Source of the DNA: Pomphorhynchus laevis | Lineage: Eukaryota; Acanthocephala; Palaeacanthocephala; Echinorhynchida; Pomphorhynchidae | Direction: 5' to 3' | NCBI GenBank assembly: GCA_012934845.2 | Contig: WNNJ02000588.1 | Span: 62,001 to 126,000 of the forward strand | Length of the DNA: 64,000 nucleotides | Part shown: piece after piece, positions 44,161-55,655 of the stretch | Position numbering within the stretch: position 1 is the first letter of the stretch | How the letters are laid out: the number at the start of each line of letters is the position of its first letter | Notes under the pieces: model-generated | What the model saw: the letters and a program-made list of their open reading frames with translations, nothing else | Told to the model about the DNA's origin: nothing | Databases searched by the model: none | Translations under genes and position numbers: made by a program

Positions 44161-44928
44161 TTTATTGAGTTCAGCTGTTGCAGACAAGGTGAGGCTTACT
44201 AATATGACAACGCGCTACTGTTATTACAGTCATGTTGCTTCATGCAGAAATTGCGCCTGTGTAAATGCCGACAATGTGATACACACATTGCTATACCAAG
44301 AACTGTCGTAACAGGGACTCAGCAGCCATCTCAACGAATACGTCTCGCTCTAAAAACACGTTACTGCCCAAAATGAGGATAAACTGGCCACAAAGGATAA
44401 TACGATGTCTGCTTTGCTACCTGATATGTCTGAGAAGTAGCAATAGATCCAAAAATGAATGAATCGACATCAAATTCTGATCTGGTTGAATACTTGATAC
44501 ATTGTGCGAAGTGTATTAATTTACACTAAGTTGTACTTCCCGAGGTTATTGAAACGTGACTTTCAACTACAGAAACCATTGTGCGGCTGTTGCGTAGCTT
44601 TGTTCATTGAGGAACTTCGCAGAGAAATACGGTACATGAGTGAGGTTAAAACGAAAATCGTCTTCAAGTAAATCAGAAGAGAGGAGGTGAACAAGATGGT
44701 TCAGAAATCATATGAGGAAGTAGTCAACAAGACTTTAATACCATTAATACAACGGAGGATCTTACAGGCAATTGCGCAGTTCGAAATAATTTGACGTCAT
44801 AACTACTACACTCGTGGCTGCTGAAATGAGAAGAGCAAATCTCATAGCGCAAAGGATAATAGTTCGTGGCCTATTAGATAGTGACGATGTTGAGATGAAT
44901 CTCTCTTTGGTGAAACCACGTTCCTTAT

Positions 44929-45135
44929 GTGAAACCCCGTATCATTATTAGGATTCCTGGAAAACAGACAGGCATACCAAGATGGCTCTTGATTACACTA
45001 AGTGATGAGCACGCCGCTCATGCAATTAAATGCTTATGGGCTAGGGTTTATTCAATGTCTACATATCACCTGATAGGTCTAAGGAGGAACGTAAGACATT
45101 CAATATCAATTGAGAAGCTTCGAGAAATGCGATGA
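44929..45135 (+). pseudogene. E7 ORF1, RNA-binding fragment
   Basis: A 68-codon frame with RIIIRIPGKQTGIPRWLLIT, LSDEHAAHAIKCLWARVYSM and LRRNVRHSISIEKLREMR, resembling the strand-helix pattern and basic end of LINE ORF1 RNA-binding domains. Upstream, 44560-44900 holds a CGCC motif and a Lys/Glu-rich helix in other frames. Confidence 0.5.
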
Positions 45136-46883
45136 AAGCATCCTAATCAGCGTTTTGCCGTATACAATGTAGGGATTATAGAGATAAATAAGGGCGCTTC
45201 TAGCGTCTTTGCTCCTAGCCAAAGTATTAGTCCTACACACGAAACAGTCTCGTAGACAATGAGTGCGTCTCAAGTCTCACTTCAAAACGAACACACTGAT
45301 GTTTCAATGGTTTATGTTAATGATGCTGCAGTACCTACCTTATAGACACGAGCAACTAAAAGCGTTCATAATGTGTCACTTCATGGCACCGATACATCCC
45401 TTCAGTGGCATCATCAATGCTGCCACTGCTATCTTAACTAGATCATCCGTCATTTGCATGAGCCTTCTCAATTGTCAATCATTGCACTTAAAGGTCGACT
45501 CAATTCTTCACGCAATTCACGAATTCAATCTCGATATTGTCTGCCTCACTGAAACCTATTATCGAAATAATGATGATCTTGCCATTCGTCGTCTACGTCG
45601 TAATGGTTACTCTGTCACTTCGTAACTTCAGCCACGAACCTTTAGTTCCTCATGGTGGCCTAATCATTTTGGTCAAGTCTTCTATCTGTTACCGCTATTA
45701 TCTCCACATGTCTTTCAGTCACCACCTTCGAAATGCTCCGTTGTTCCATCTCACTTTAATCGCTCTCTTTCCACTCATCTTTGATTTACCGCTCAGGATC
45801 CACTTCACTATCCTCCATATTCTTTAAAGAGCTCTCTAACCTTTTATCATATATCTTCCCACTAACTATTTCCACTTTTGTAATCGATGATTCTAATGTT
45901 CGTTTAGAACGTAGCTATATTCTCAATCCTTGTAAATTGCATCCATATTTCACACCTACTAGTATTCAATCATTCCTTCTGAACCTACCAACAATTGTGT
46001 AGCCTTATAGACTATATTTGTATCCCCAAATCTTTCCAGCATCGTTACTCTTGTATTGTCAGTGACCCAGGAATATCTGACCACTAAATGGTCTCAATTA
46101 GAATTAATCTAGACCAGGTCGACAAATCTGACATGGTGATCACTTATCGCCAATTGTGTTTTTTGCAGTTTGCAGATTTAACTTCTGAACTAGCTTATTC
46201 TACACTATCCACTTGCCTGTCCTCACTTCCCCCTGATGTCCTTGCAACCTTTACTACTCCCAAGTTTTTTCGATCGTCGATTACATTCTTCTACACCGGA
46301 AATTCCTACCATCAGGTAAACACTCGGCTTCTTGGTTTGACAGTGAATGCAGATCATGCAATCGTGATCTCCGTCATAGGACGTGTAAGCATTTTATTTA
46401 TTGCTGCACTATCACCTTATTTCCACCCATCCACTGTCAATTGTTCAACAAACGCCGTCATTATCGTTCGCTCCTACAGACTAGAGCTACATTCTTTTGG
46501 GATAATCAACTATCATCCGCGACTCCTGGTCAGTTGCGCTAGAAGGTATTAAATCGACTCCTTCCGCATGCCTCTTCTTTGTCCGTTTGCTTAATTGATC
46601 CTTTAATCTTCGCTAGTTATCTCAGATTTAAACTTGACAATGCATGTCTCATTTTTCTATCTCTTGGTTACTCCTCAATCATTGCCATATCATGCCATCC
46701 TGAATTTTTCCAACTATCGACTGTGTTTTCTTATTAAATTATCGTACTGATATCTCGACTCCCCAACTCTTCATATCCTCATGATCCTTTACCAACAACT
46801 GTTCTTAAATATATTACCCCCACTAATAACTTTCTTCTGTACACTATTTAATTTGTGTATTCTACTAAAGATCTTCCCCTCGC

Positions 46884-47357
46884 ATGGCAGTTTGCCATAT
46901 TCGTTCGCTGCTAAAATCCCAATCCCCTGACCCTAATCTTCCATCGTCTTACCGTCCTATCTTACTACTTCCCATTATTTCGAAACTCTTTAAAATACTC
47001 ATTTTGCGCCAGGTGATGTCCTACCTAAATTCGTCAAACCTTCTTCCTTATCAAGCTGCATACCGTAAAAACAGCTCCGCTGAAACTGCTTGTCACAAGG
47101 CAATAGGTGATCTTCTCTCGGCTCACGATCAACAGCTAACTTCCCTGATCATTTTGCTTAATTTGTCGTCGGATATTGGAATTGTAGATTACCCTATTAT
47201 CATTCACCTCCTTCGACATCGTTATGGCTTCTCCACCTCTACTCATAAATGGTTCTCGTCATATCTGGCCGATCTGCCACTGTATCATCTGGTAATAAGA
47301 TTAGTTCATCTTTCTTTATACCCCGTGGTGTACCGTAAGGTTATGTACTCAGAATAA
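46884..47357 (+). pseudogene. E7 reverse transcriptase, first half
   Basis: A 157-codon frame: LLKSQSPDPNLPSSYRPILL, YRKNSSAETACHKAIGDLLS, LIILLNLSSDIGIVDYPIII (motif A, catalytic Asp altered) and RHRYGFSTSTHKWFSSYLAD. The expected VPQGSVL box is garbled as VVYRKVMYSE. The catalytic box follows in another frame near 47440 as MQYADEI (D to E). Confidence 0.7.
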
Positions 47358-48479
47358 GTACAAGATAACTCTATCTTGTTATCCCTTTTCCTTGGATATC
47401 TCGGTCCACTTTGCTAAGCATTCAAATGTTATGTCATGCAATATGCAGATGAAATCCGTATCTACTTGTGTGCATCCAATTCATCCTTAACTACTCTCCT
47501 CACATCGGTTTCATCCTGCCTAGAATCTCCATCTCACCACCTTTTATCCATTAAAATGGTGGTAAATTCCAGGAAATCTGGTGTTATTTAAATCCACCTT
47601 TCCCGCATGCAGATTCAATTTTATTCTGTTCTCTTTTTCAATTGTCATCGCCTTTCTTGCGTGAAATTGCTTACATCCCTCGGAGTAATTATATACTCAT
47701 CTCTCTTGTTCTCACCATTTGCGCCAAAAAATTCGTTCCTGTTATCATATTCTCCATGATATTCGTCGCATTCGAAACAACCATTTTTCCATTTCCAAAA
47801 CTCTAATGTCCTTTATCCTGCTATCTCGTTTTGACTATTGCATCTCACATTTCTCAAACTCCACATCTTATGTTACTGCTCTTCTGTATCGCTTTCTTCG
47901 CACTGCAGCACGCATACTTATTCGACTCCAATAAACTTATCAACCTTGATTGGCTCAATGTTCAGAATCGAGTTTTATTCCGTTCTCCCTTTTCGTTTAT
48001 TTTATCATCCCCTCAGTATCTTTATTTAAAATTACATGGTGCTGAATATTCGTCCTCCAGAGCATTTTACTCAAAAAAATCAGTTTCTGCTACACATTCC
48101 TCGTCATCGGACGAACTTTGGCCTTCGTTCCTGTTTCATCTATATGCCTCTAATTTGGAATTATCTTCCCCTTAAACTTCGTTGTCAGCCTAATCTTACT
48201 GCTTTTAAATCCATCCTTCGCACCTTTCTACTGAGTAACCAGGCTCTGCAGCTCAGCTAGAAATTAGATCCGAAGTTTTTATCGTTCCAACTTCGGTAAC
48301 GTTGTATGGACTTCAGTCACATAAGTTTTGTATTTCAATAGACTTGTAAGTGGCCTGTCTGCATGAGCCATTCAGTATTACGTCGTTCAAAATAATATTA
48401 TCGTATCAAATATTAGTATTAAATTATTAATATCACTATACTTTATTCGTTTTAAAACGATATATAATTTAAAGATAAT

Positions 48480-48820
48480 TTAAAGATAATGTTGCTTTTG
48501 TCAATTCATGTATAACCTAATTCATTCTTTACTATCATCATCGCCTCGGTTTCATCCTTTATAGAATCCCTATATCACCACCTTTCATCTATTAGAATAG
48601 TGGTAAATCCCACGAAATCTCGTGTTCTTCGGACCCACCCTACCCGCATACAGATTCAATCTTATGCTATTCTATTTTTCAATGGTCATCGACTTCCTTG
48701 CCTGGACTTGTTAACATTTCTATGAGTAATTATGAACTTCTCTCTCATTCTCATCATTTGCACAAAAAGGCTCGTTCATGTTATCCTATTCTCCGCATTC
48801 GAAAAACCACAAATTCAAAT
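48480..48820 (+). mobile_element. Second partial copy of the E7 subfamily
   Basis: About 280 bp (48540-48815) similar to 47503-47780 of E7: TCATCCT..AGAATC, ATCACCACCTTTCATCTATT and CGGACCCACCCTACCCGCAT. It covers the region just after the RT catalytic box. It could be a local duplication or another copy. Confidence 0.65.
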
Positions 48821-50842
48821 CAACTTAAATTATAATCTTTCAATGTCACAAATTAGAATTTTGGGAGACAATTTTAAATTGTTTAATAATTTTTTTGTCT
48901 ATCAAGTATATTTCATATAAATTATAAAATTTAAATTCCTTGTTTGTTGCATTTGTTGACATTATAATTTTAATTATTTAGCAGATTTAACTATTTTAAA
49001 TAAATTTTTAAAATATTTTTAACTATTTTTACTAAATTTAACTATTTAACTATTTTAAATATTTAGTAGATTTAACAATCTGCCAAGTGTTTAGTGGGTA
49101 AATATTTGCCCTTTAGTCAACAGTCAAGTTATTTAATAAATGTAAGCATTTATATAATTGCAATATAAATGATAATTACTGAGATGTAATATTTGATAAC
49201 AAATCTCAATTTGAGTAGGGTTTGCATAGTCACAATTCATGAATGAGCTTGTAAATTTATTGGAATACAAGTTGTAATCTAAAAATGTTCAATACATTAT
49301 AACACGTGATACATGTAACACTATAGCTGCTAAGACTGATATATTAATAAGTATTTATATCAAGAAATGTTATCTACTTTAAATCAAAAAGTCAATAAAA
49401 TAAAGTCAATATAAAATCAATATTTCGTTATATGGAATGTAATTTGTGGGAGTAAAGCAAAAGCGAGCAATTTGGAACTCGTGACTGCTAAACTGGCTGC
49501 TATAAGATCTACAAAGAATACTAACCAACTTTTAACCAACTGCAGAGACTTACAAAAATAAGGAGTGACAACAGTCAAAATAAAACCCGTTGAACAATCA
49601 GGAAGAAGTGAATTAGAATAACTTAAATTTTAATAATAAAATAATTTATTTTTATATATCATTATATTATAATATAATTTGAACAATTGATAAATTATAA
49701 CAATTTATTTTCTGAATAAATTTATGTATGGCAATTAATTATAATTGTTATAAATGAACTTATATCTGATAAGTTAACCCGGAATGCTCATACCACAGAC
49801 GTCTAGCCCCTTCCCCCAATTGGGACTTTTCGATCTTAGTATACTAATCACTACAGGGTAGTATCATCATTGTGACCTTGTAGCTACACAACTTCGACGG
49901 TACCATATCCTTAGTAAACTTCTGAACGGAGTTCGCTAAGCGCTCGCTCCTCAACCTGGTTACAAGCCTTACATCCGACACTCGGAAATTGAAAAATGTT
50001 TTCACTGGACAGCACGTGTGATGTCGCTCCTTCCGTCTTAGCGTACTAAGGCATTATGTTGGAACAAGCGCTACATGCTTGTACAACACTAGCTAACGCG
50101 CAAGATGCTAAAATCACGACACTCTACATGCAGTGTTTCTATGAAAGCAATTAACTGGCTATGCAATGCAAGTGGTGACAAATAATTAATCTGGAAAAAA
50201 TTATGTCAACTTTTATTTATAGCACGAACAGGAAAAAAGATTAAGACCATACATCTCATTCTCGAGCTGTTTATAAATGTGATGATTTTTTTGAAACCAT
50301 CGTAGGAACTCTGTATAGGAACTGATTGTTAATTGAATTTGTTGATTGTTCAACAAATTTAAAATTCGTTGAACAATCAGGAAGAAGTGAATTAGAATAA
50401 CTTAAATTTTAATAATAAAATAATTTATTTTTATATATCATTATATTATAATTTAATTTGAACAATTGATAAATTATAACAATTTATTTTCTGAATAAAT
50501 TAATTTATGGCAATTAATTATAATTGTTATAGGCATTCGAATAAATTAATTATTATAGCAATTAATTTATTTTAATCATAAAACAATTTAAATGAATAAT
50601 CGTAGTACATCACATTTGCCTAACAGAAGTCGTTATACGGTGAAAGGCTGACATCTTTATTTAAACAAATCTTTAAATAAGACTTGTTCTTAGCAAATAC
50701 ATGATAAGATCAATTATATCTTAGCCTTAATTTTTAAGGGGTTTAAAACGTTGTCGTACTAAATTCAGATATTTAATTAAAGTTCAGTCAATAAATGCCT
50801 ATATGAATAAACACTTTGTTAGATAACGTTTACAAATTATAG
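48821..50842. other. Intergenic sequence with a direct-repeat pair
   Basis: No gene recognised. The pair at 49587-49755 and 50367-50533 is listed separately. Between them (49790-50180) lies a less AT-rich stretch with no long frame or RNA gene I can identify. Confidence 0.5.
49587..50533. repeat. Direct repeat pair of about 167 bp, 780 bp apart
   Basis: 49587-49755 and 50367-50533 are nearly identical (CGTTGAACAATCAGGAAGAA, GTGAATTAGAATAACTTAAA to GGCAATTAATTATAATTGTT). A hairpin with GTTGAACAATC arms lies just before the second copy. It could be a duplicated segment or the ends of a small non-coding element. I see no primer-binding site or TG...CA ends that would make these LTRs. Confidence 0.7.
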
Positions 50843-51301
50843 ATGGATTTATATTTTGATACGCTATATTCATATCTACACTGTCCGCGGATAAGAATTC
50901 AACAACTCCCAGAATTTATTACAAATCCATCGAAAAATGTTATCTTCGCAGCGTTGATTTTAATTTTCTTTGTAATTATGGCCGGTGTTCCTTATGATAT
51001 TGTAAACGAAGTTCCAAGTATAGGATCGTATGCCGATTCAAATGGCATCCGCCGCCCGACAGCTTTCAGCACAGGCAAGATAAATTCGCAGTATATATTT
51101 GAAGGAATCGTTGCAAGCTTTATGTTCGTACTTGGTGGAATGTGCCTGATATGTTTGGAACGAATGATGTACCATTGGAAAGCAGACAGAATGACGGGAC
51201 CATTTAGCTCCTATCGATATATAGCATTTACGTTAGCCACAGCAGGCATATTTATTGCACACTGGTCGTTGATTATATTTATGCGTATTAAACTTCCGTA
51301 A
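50843..51301 (+). CDS. OSTC: Oligosaccharyltransferase complex subunit OSTC-like
   Basis: 152 codons from the ATG at 50843. OSTC (DC2, OST3/OST6 family) is an ER membrane subunit of the STT3A oligosaccharyltransferase that couples N-glycosylation to the Sec61 translocon. Visible: an N-terminal CPRIRIQQLPEF block; membrane segments at about residues 33-55 (VIFAALILIFFVIMAGVPYD), 85-107 (FEGIVASFMFVLGGMCLICL) and 125-147 (YIAFTLATAGIFIAHWSLII); the lumenal signature YDIVNEVPSIGSYAD followed by RPTAF; and the end FMRIKLP. Known homologues end MKLPGY-type. Here the frame stops right after LP at a strong donor, GTAAGT (51298). A terminal mini-exon at 51822-51834 after TATTTCAG would give LPFIK and a stop, with AATAAATAAA immediately after. 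So the spliced CDS may be 50843-51297 plus 51822-51834 (155 residues). Family assignment is secure; the last residues are not. Confidence 0.9.
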   Translation: MDLYFDTLYSYLHCPRIRIQQLPEFITNPSKNVIFAALILIFFVIMAGVPYDIVNEVPSIGSYADSNGIRRPTAFSTGKINSQYIFEGIVASFMFVLGGMCLICLERMMYHWKADRMTGPFSSYRYIAFTLATAGIFIAHWSLIIFMRIKLP

Positions 51302-51834
51302 GTTTAACACCATATTTGAAAATATTAAAACTTCCAAATAGTTTTATTAATTTCAAAACTTGTCGATTAAAAATTTTGCAAGATCTTAGAAACTACGATA
51401 AAAATCAATAAAAAAATCAAGTTAAGATCAAATTACAAAAATTTAATTTTTAAATTTAAAGAATTTGTAAAGAGTTAAATCTAATCAATTAAATTTAAAC
51501 TCGCAAATTATTTATTCGTTCTTATATTTTGTCTCATATGCAAATATAAATGAAGATAGTAACATAAATTATTCACACATGACTCATTTAAGTACATTTA
51601 TTAGTCAAAAGTGATTAATTATGTAAAAAATTATATTCTAACTTACTTTATTAATAAAGAGGCTTATGACCATAATTAAAGTATATGACTGATTAAATAT
51701 TAGATCATTGAATACATAAAACTGAAAAAGCCTACATATATGTCATTTCAAACAACATTAATTATGGCTATAATTATGCTGTAAGCAAAATTGTAATCTT
51801 GTATTTTTGTGAATATTTCAGATTTATTAAATGA
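51298..51834 (+). other. Candidate terminal intron and mini-exon of OSTC
   Basis: Donor CC/GTAAGT at 51298 and acceptor GAATATTTCAG at 51811-51821. The exon after it would add A-TTT-ATT-AAA-TGA (51822-51834). A polyadenylation-type AATAAATAAA starts at 51835. This agrees with the extra C-terminal residues of OSTC elsewhere, but splicing is not proven. Confidence 0.5.
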
Positions 51835-51839
51835 AATAA

Positions 51840-53618
51840 ATAAAAATATGAAACCGACTAATGAAGGAATAATTGCTCGTGTAAGCAATTAATATTCACA
51901 AATAAATAATTGCTTATTCTATTAATTATATCTTATTTGATATAATTAATAAATCTGTTAAATGAAGCCATATTTTATCTAATAACTAGGGTAATCTAAA
52001 TTATAGCCAACGGGTTTCGAAGTTATAACTCTTCTTCAGGTCTTGAATTTATTTATACAGTTTCCCAAGTCTTAATCTTCTCACAATTTGCAACCACCGT
52101 CATGTATTATATTATAATCGTATGTATTATGGATGTAATACAATATATTCTTGATTTATCACTTAAAAACATAACAAAATGAGTGAATTATGATTTATCC
52201 TTAATTTATTTAAAATTTAACACAAAGCAATTCAAGTTATACTGACGATGCGAAGTCAGTAGTTATTTTACACGGTTTAAATAAAGACAATGTGTTTTGT
52301 TATCTTACTTTTAAGATAACAAAATTTATTTATTAATAAATATTTTTCTTAAATTTTAAGAAAAATATTTTGTAACTTAAGCAAAATCCCCTTTAGTTTA
52401 TGCTTATCAATAAAAAAAATTATATTTTTATGCTAATAAATATTTAAATTACCGAAATATTAATATTTCGATTTAGAAATTACAGTTGAATAATTTTTAA
52501 TTCGAAGATTATAGTTTCCATTAAATTTAATTTATATCTTGATCATTTTAAAAGCTAACTAGCTTATTTTAACTATTAAAGCAACTTTAGCTTATTTAAA
52601 AATCGAACGAGGACGGCACAGGCCATCAAAATATTATCATTTGTAAGAAATAAATATTTTTTTTATAGTTTCTTTAAATTATCATAACTTTCAAGAAAAA
52701 TAGCTAACTACTTTTAAAATTTGGAATATTTTCTTTTTCAAAGTGGCTACTTATGAGACATTGATGTAATTTGTGAAACGGAATCAGCACGACCAACGCT
52801 GTTATGCCAATTTTTAGATTTAAACTATTTTCAGCCCTGTTGAAACGCTAATAAAATTGTTTTTTTTTCAATTATTTAGGTTATTTTTAATTTAAACTTT
52901 TTTAATTTATTGGTTATTTTTTACCAATAAAAAAGAAATAAGAAATAAGTTAATTATTCGCTAAACTAATATATAATTAGTAAATAAAGCTGGGTGTTAT
53001 ATATAATAAAGCTTGAGCTTTTGCTGAACAACTACGCAATTTGCCAAGTAATCTGTAGCAATTATCTGTTTAATGAATTCATTACTTCTAAAAAGCAATT
53101 GCATTCATAATTGAAATGAAACATCGTACTAGTAAAGGATAAGGAAAACATCGTATTAGGAAACCCCTCTTTATATATACCATTATATATAATGGTATAT
53201 TATATATTATATATAATGGTATATATAATGGTATATAATCATATATCATTATATATATGATTTAATATATGATTTAATATATTAAATCATATTTATTAAT
53301 AATAAATAAATACGTAAATATATATATTAAATCATATATTTAAATAGTTTATTTTTTGAGTAACTACTTTTAGTTTTGTAAGAATTTTGTTCTCTGATGT
53401 TGGTGAAGCAATAACCGAAATATATCTTCCTTAATATTTATCTATTCTCGAATATTTATATTTATATAAATAAAATTATAAATATTATAAAATTATAATA
53501 TTATTTATATAATATTTTAATATTTATTCAAGCATGATATTGAAAAGTAATTTCACAAATTTTATTTTAAATGATGAGTTTTAATACCATGCAATAATTA
53601 CAACTTTTCATTTTATTT
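51840..53618. other. AT-rich intergenic sequence
   Basis: No gene seen. It contains one minus-strand hairpin core at 52014-52039 (CTGAAGAAGAGTTATAAC, CTTCGAAAC) followed by CCGTTGGC. A TATA-rich simple repeat with TATATAATGG/CCATTATATA palindromes lies at 53170-53290. Confidence 0.6.
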
Positions 53619-55094
53619 GATATTTCGCTAACCTTTGTTATTCAGAAAATTACAAGATTGTAATTTTCTGAAGGTCAGAAAAGTCATTTAAATTATAAAG
53701 TCATGAACAGCAAAGTCATGTTTCCTTGGGTTATAAGAAATATACGTATTTCATTTCTTAAGAAAATTCGTTTATTTAGTTTTTTCTTTTAATTTAATAT
53801 TTTTAACTTTTTATTATGAACTGATATAGCTATTGATGTAAAAATTACCACATCTTTCGGAGCTCATCAATTTTCACCGTAAAGAAAATTACCCAGGTAC
53901 AATTGTTGTCGTTAACGTTTTGCTCGTGGATTCGTCTAACTTTGTGAACGAACAGTTTAAACTGCGTTTTTTGTTGCTAACCCTGATGGTGTTGGTTGTA
54001 GCAAGCTGGCAGAGCGTTTACGGAGTTGAAAACAGATGTACTACGAACAGTAATGACGGAGAGTTTCGCCGACGATATAGGTCTTATACCCGTCCTTTTT
54101 AGCAGTGCGATCAAGTTCGCGCCACTTCAGAAGGTGGCTTCTAAAGTTATAAATTGTAATTTTCTGAAGATGCTATCTTAGAAGTTAGCGAAATATCAAA
54201 AATAATTTTTTCTTTTCTTTGATCCAGCTCCAATAATTATTTATCAATAATGGATCATTATTGACTATTTAAAAAACTACGAAATATTTATTAGTGAAAT
54301 ATCACAATTTCTTTGTTAACTTTTTAAATATATTTCCAGTACATCCTAGTATTGGTATACATTCAATCTATCAATTACGTATTCACAGGGGGGACACTAT
54401 GTAGTTTTGACTTTAATTATAAAGTGTGCACATTTTGTGGAAATATGAAAAAGTTGTCTGAGTAATAAGTAATATTTATGACGTTACAAAACATTCATTG
54501 AGTCTGTTGTAGGTTTGTAAACGAGAGAGTAAGCAAAAGCTCTTAAATTTCGGTCGTCGATCTTATCGTATTGAGGTATCTTTAGTAGATAAACGATTGT
54601 ACAAATGGATTGATTAAATAATGAACTTTAATGCCTACAAAAATTACCGCATGTATACTTTTATATCCATCACATCTTTTAAACGTCTTCTTCTCAATTA
54701 ATGAAATCAGCCGACAACTGATCATTTGTTTTTTTTCTATCGTTTATATTTTTGCGATTAGGAAATCGGCAATCAAGAATTATTGGAGCTGGATTAAAAA
54801 AAGAGGAAATTTTTTATTGATATTTCGCTAACCTCTGTAAGCATCTTCAAAAAATTATCTTAATTACCTGTAATTTCCTGAAGATGTTTACAGAGATTAG
54901 TGAAATATCAACCTGTGAGTTCAAAACTACATATTTGATAAATAATTATTTGAGCTGGATCAAAGGAAAGAAGAAATTATTTTTGATATTTCGCCAACTA
55001 CTGTTAGCATCTTCAGAATATGCTAACTTAGAAGTTAGCGAAATATCAAAAATAATTTCTTCTTTTCTTTGATCCAGCTCCAATAATTATTTAT
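53619..55094. repeat. Cluster of hairpin elements with hammerhead-like cores
   Basis: At least six related cores: minus at 53619-53650, plus 54164-54197, minus 54819-54849, plus 54878-54909, minus 54985-55015 and a partial plus at 55018-55047. Each has CTGAAGATG then a GCTAAC/GTTAGC-type stem then GAAATATC. Most continue into a shared arm (AAAATAATTTCTTCTTTTCT, GATCCAGCTCCAATAATT). 54941-55094 is a complete foldback unit. They share the core of the 21.0 kb element and may derive from Penelope-like ends. Confidence 0.65.
53841..54102 (+). other. Short coding-like stretch, possible exon or relic
   Basis: A stop-free frame of about 87 codons, less AT-rich than its surroundings, ending TAG at 54102: FVNEQFKLRFLLLTLMVLVV, then ASWQSVYGVENRCTTNS and RRRYRSYTRPF. 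The middle is a strong hydrophobic segment with a plausible signal-peptidase site (VYG/VE). There is no ATG before the hydrophobic core; the first in-frame Met lies inside it. I do not recognise the protein. It could be a 3' exon of a small secreted peptide gene or a gene scrap carried between hairpin elements. Confidence 0.3.
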
Positions 55095-55179
55095 AATGAC
55101 AATGCCATTCATGTCTTACTTCATTGTTATTACCTCATGTGCAGTTTAATATTGTTTTTAAATAATAAAGATTATCATT

Positions 55180-55185
55180 TTTATT
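55180..55185 (-). terminator. Polyadenylation signal candidate of LSM6
   Basis: AATAAA on the minus strand, about 45 bp after the LSM6 stop codon. Confidence 0.55.
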
Positions 55186-55229
55186 TAACCATCAAATCAA
55201 GTATATTAAATACAGCGTTATGCAAATAC

Positions 55230-55481
55230 TCATTTTTTGCTCTTTTTCTGTGCGCTAATATATAGAACATTGTTTCCACGTAAGAAAGTATCTCCGTATT
55301 TGTTAACAAGATGACCATTCACATACTCTTCTGTTTGTTCAAGCGCGATGTTCATATATCCATCCAGGCACAATAGAACTCCTCTGTAGTCCACACCTGA
55401 ATTAAGCTTTACGACAACAGGCCTACCTATGATTGAGCGTAAAAATTCAGAAGGAACTTGTTTTTGCATAATCGACGTCAT
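55230..55481 (-). CDS. LSM6: U6 snRNA-associated Sm-like protein LSm6
   Basis: 83 residues. LSm6 is one of seven subunits of the LSm2-8 ring that binds the 3' oligo-U of U6 snRNA in the nucleus, and of the LSm1-7 ring that promotes mRNA decapping in the cytoplasm. Sm1 is IIGRPVVVKLNSGVDYRGVL and CLDGYMNIAL; Sm2 is KYGDTFLRGNNVLYIS with the RNA-contacting RGNN. It ends QKKSKK. Length and sequence closely match the family (about 80 residues). The ATG at 55481 is used; a second Met four codons on aligns with the usual start. A splice acceptor TTTATTTTGCAG lies 4 bases upstream of the ATG on the minus strand, so an intron in or just at the 5' UTR is likely. An AATAAA on the minus strand at 55180-55185 is a good polyadenylation candidate. 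Confidence 0.97.
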   Translation of the reverse strand: MTSIMQKQVPSEFLRSIIGRPVVVKLNSGVDYRGVLLCLDGYMNIALEQTEEYVNGHLVNKYGDTFLRGNNVLYISAQKKSKK

Positions 55482-55485
55482 GATT

Positions 55486-55497
55486 CTGCAAAATAAA
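55486..55497 (-). promoter_or_regulatory. Candidate splice acceptor before LSM6 start
   Basis: The minus strand reads TTTATTTTGCAG directly before AATC-ATG. The T-rich tract and CAG fit a 3' splice site for a 5' UTR intron. The upstream exon was not identified. Confidence 0.5.
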
Positions 55498-55504
55498 TTA
55501 ATAA

Positions 55505-55655
55505 ATCAGATCAGCTAACTGACTGTACGTATTTTATATTATTTATAAATTAAAAAATAATGCTAATTAAAATTTAAATAATTAAATAATAAATAATTAT
55601 AAATAATTAATAATTGCCATATAAGATTTTATATAACTTGAAAGTAATCAAGTTA
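55505..55655 (+). repeat. Interspersed repeat R-A, copy 3 (5' half)
   Basis: Matches the 5' half of R-A (AATCAGATCAGCTAACTGAC, GTACGTATTTTATATTATTT, AATGCTAATTAAAATTTAAA). It lies immediately upstream of the LSM6 coding exon, inside its presumed 5' intron or promoter. Confidence 0.6.

Larger units (their letters stand above)
44160..48390 (+). mobile_element. L2-like LINE copy E7 (most diverged subfamily)
   Basis: A plus-strand, heavily decayed element. ORF1 region 44200-45240: Cys-rich start (CYYSHVASCRNCACVNAD), a coiled-coil-like stretch around 44640, and an RNA-binding part (RIIIRIPGKQTGIPRWLLIT, LSDEHAAHAIKCL). Endonuclease 45440-46080: LNCQSLHLKVDSILHAIHEF, IVCLTETYYRNNDDLAIRRL and VIDDSNVRLERS where GDFN is expected. 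RT 46884-47570: VCHIRSLLKSQSPDPNLPSS, YRPILLLPIISKLF, LNLSSDIGIVDYPIIIHLL and MQYADEIRIYL. C-terminal region 47719-48260: SRFDYCISHFSNS and LLHIPRHRTNFGLRS. The usual 3' tail hairpin was not found. Many breaks. Confidence 0.75.

Noticed and set aside
49587-50533. LTR pair of a small retrotransposon
   Set aside because: No TG...CA ends, primer-binding site or polypurine tract could be recognised, and there is no coding sequence. Kept only as a direct-repeat pair.
54631-54831. 66-codon hydrophobic frame MPTKITACILLYPSHLLNVF
   Set aside because: Its second half is the arm of a hairpin element (GAGCTGGATTAAAAAAAG), and composition alone explains the hydrophobic residues.
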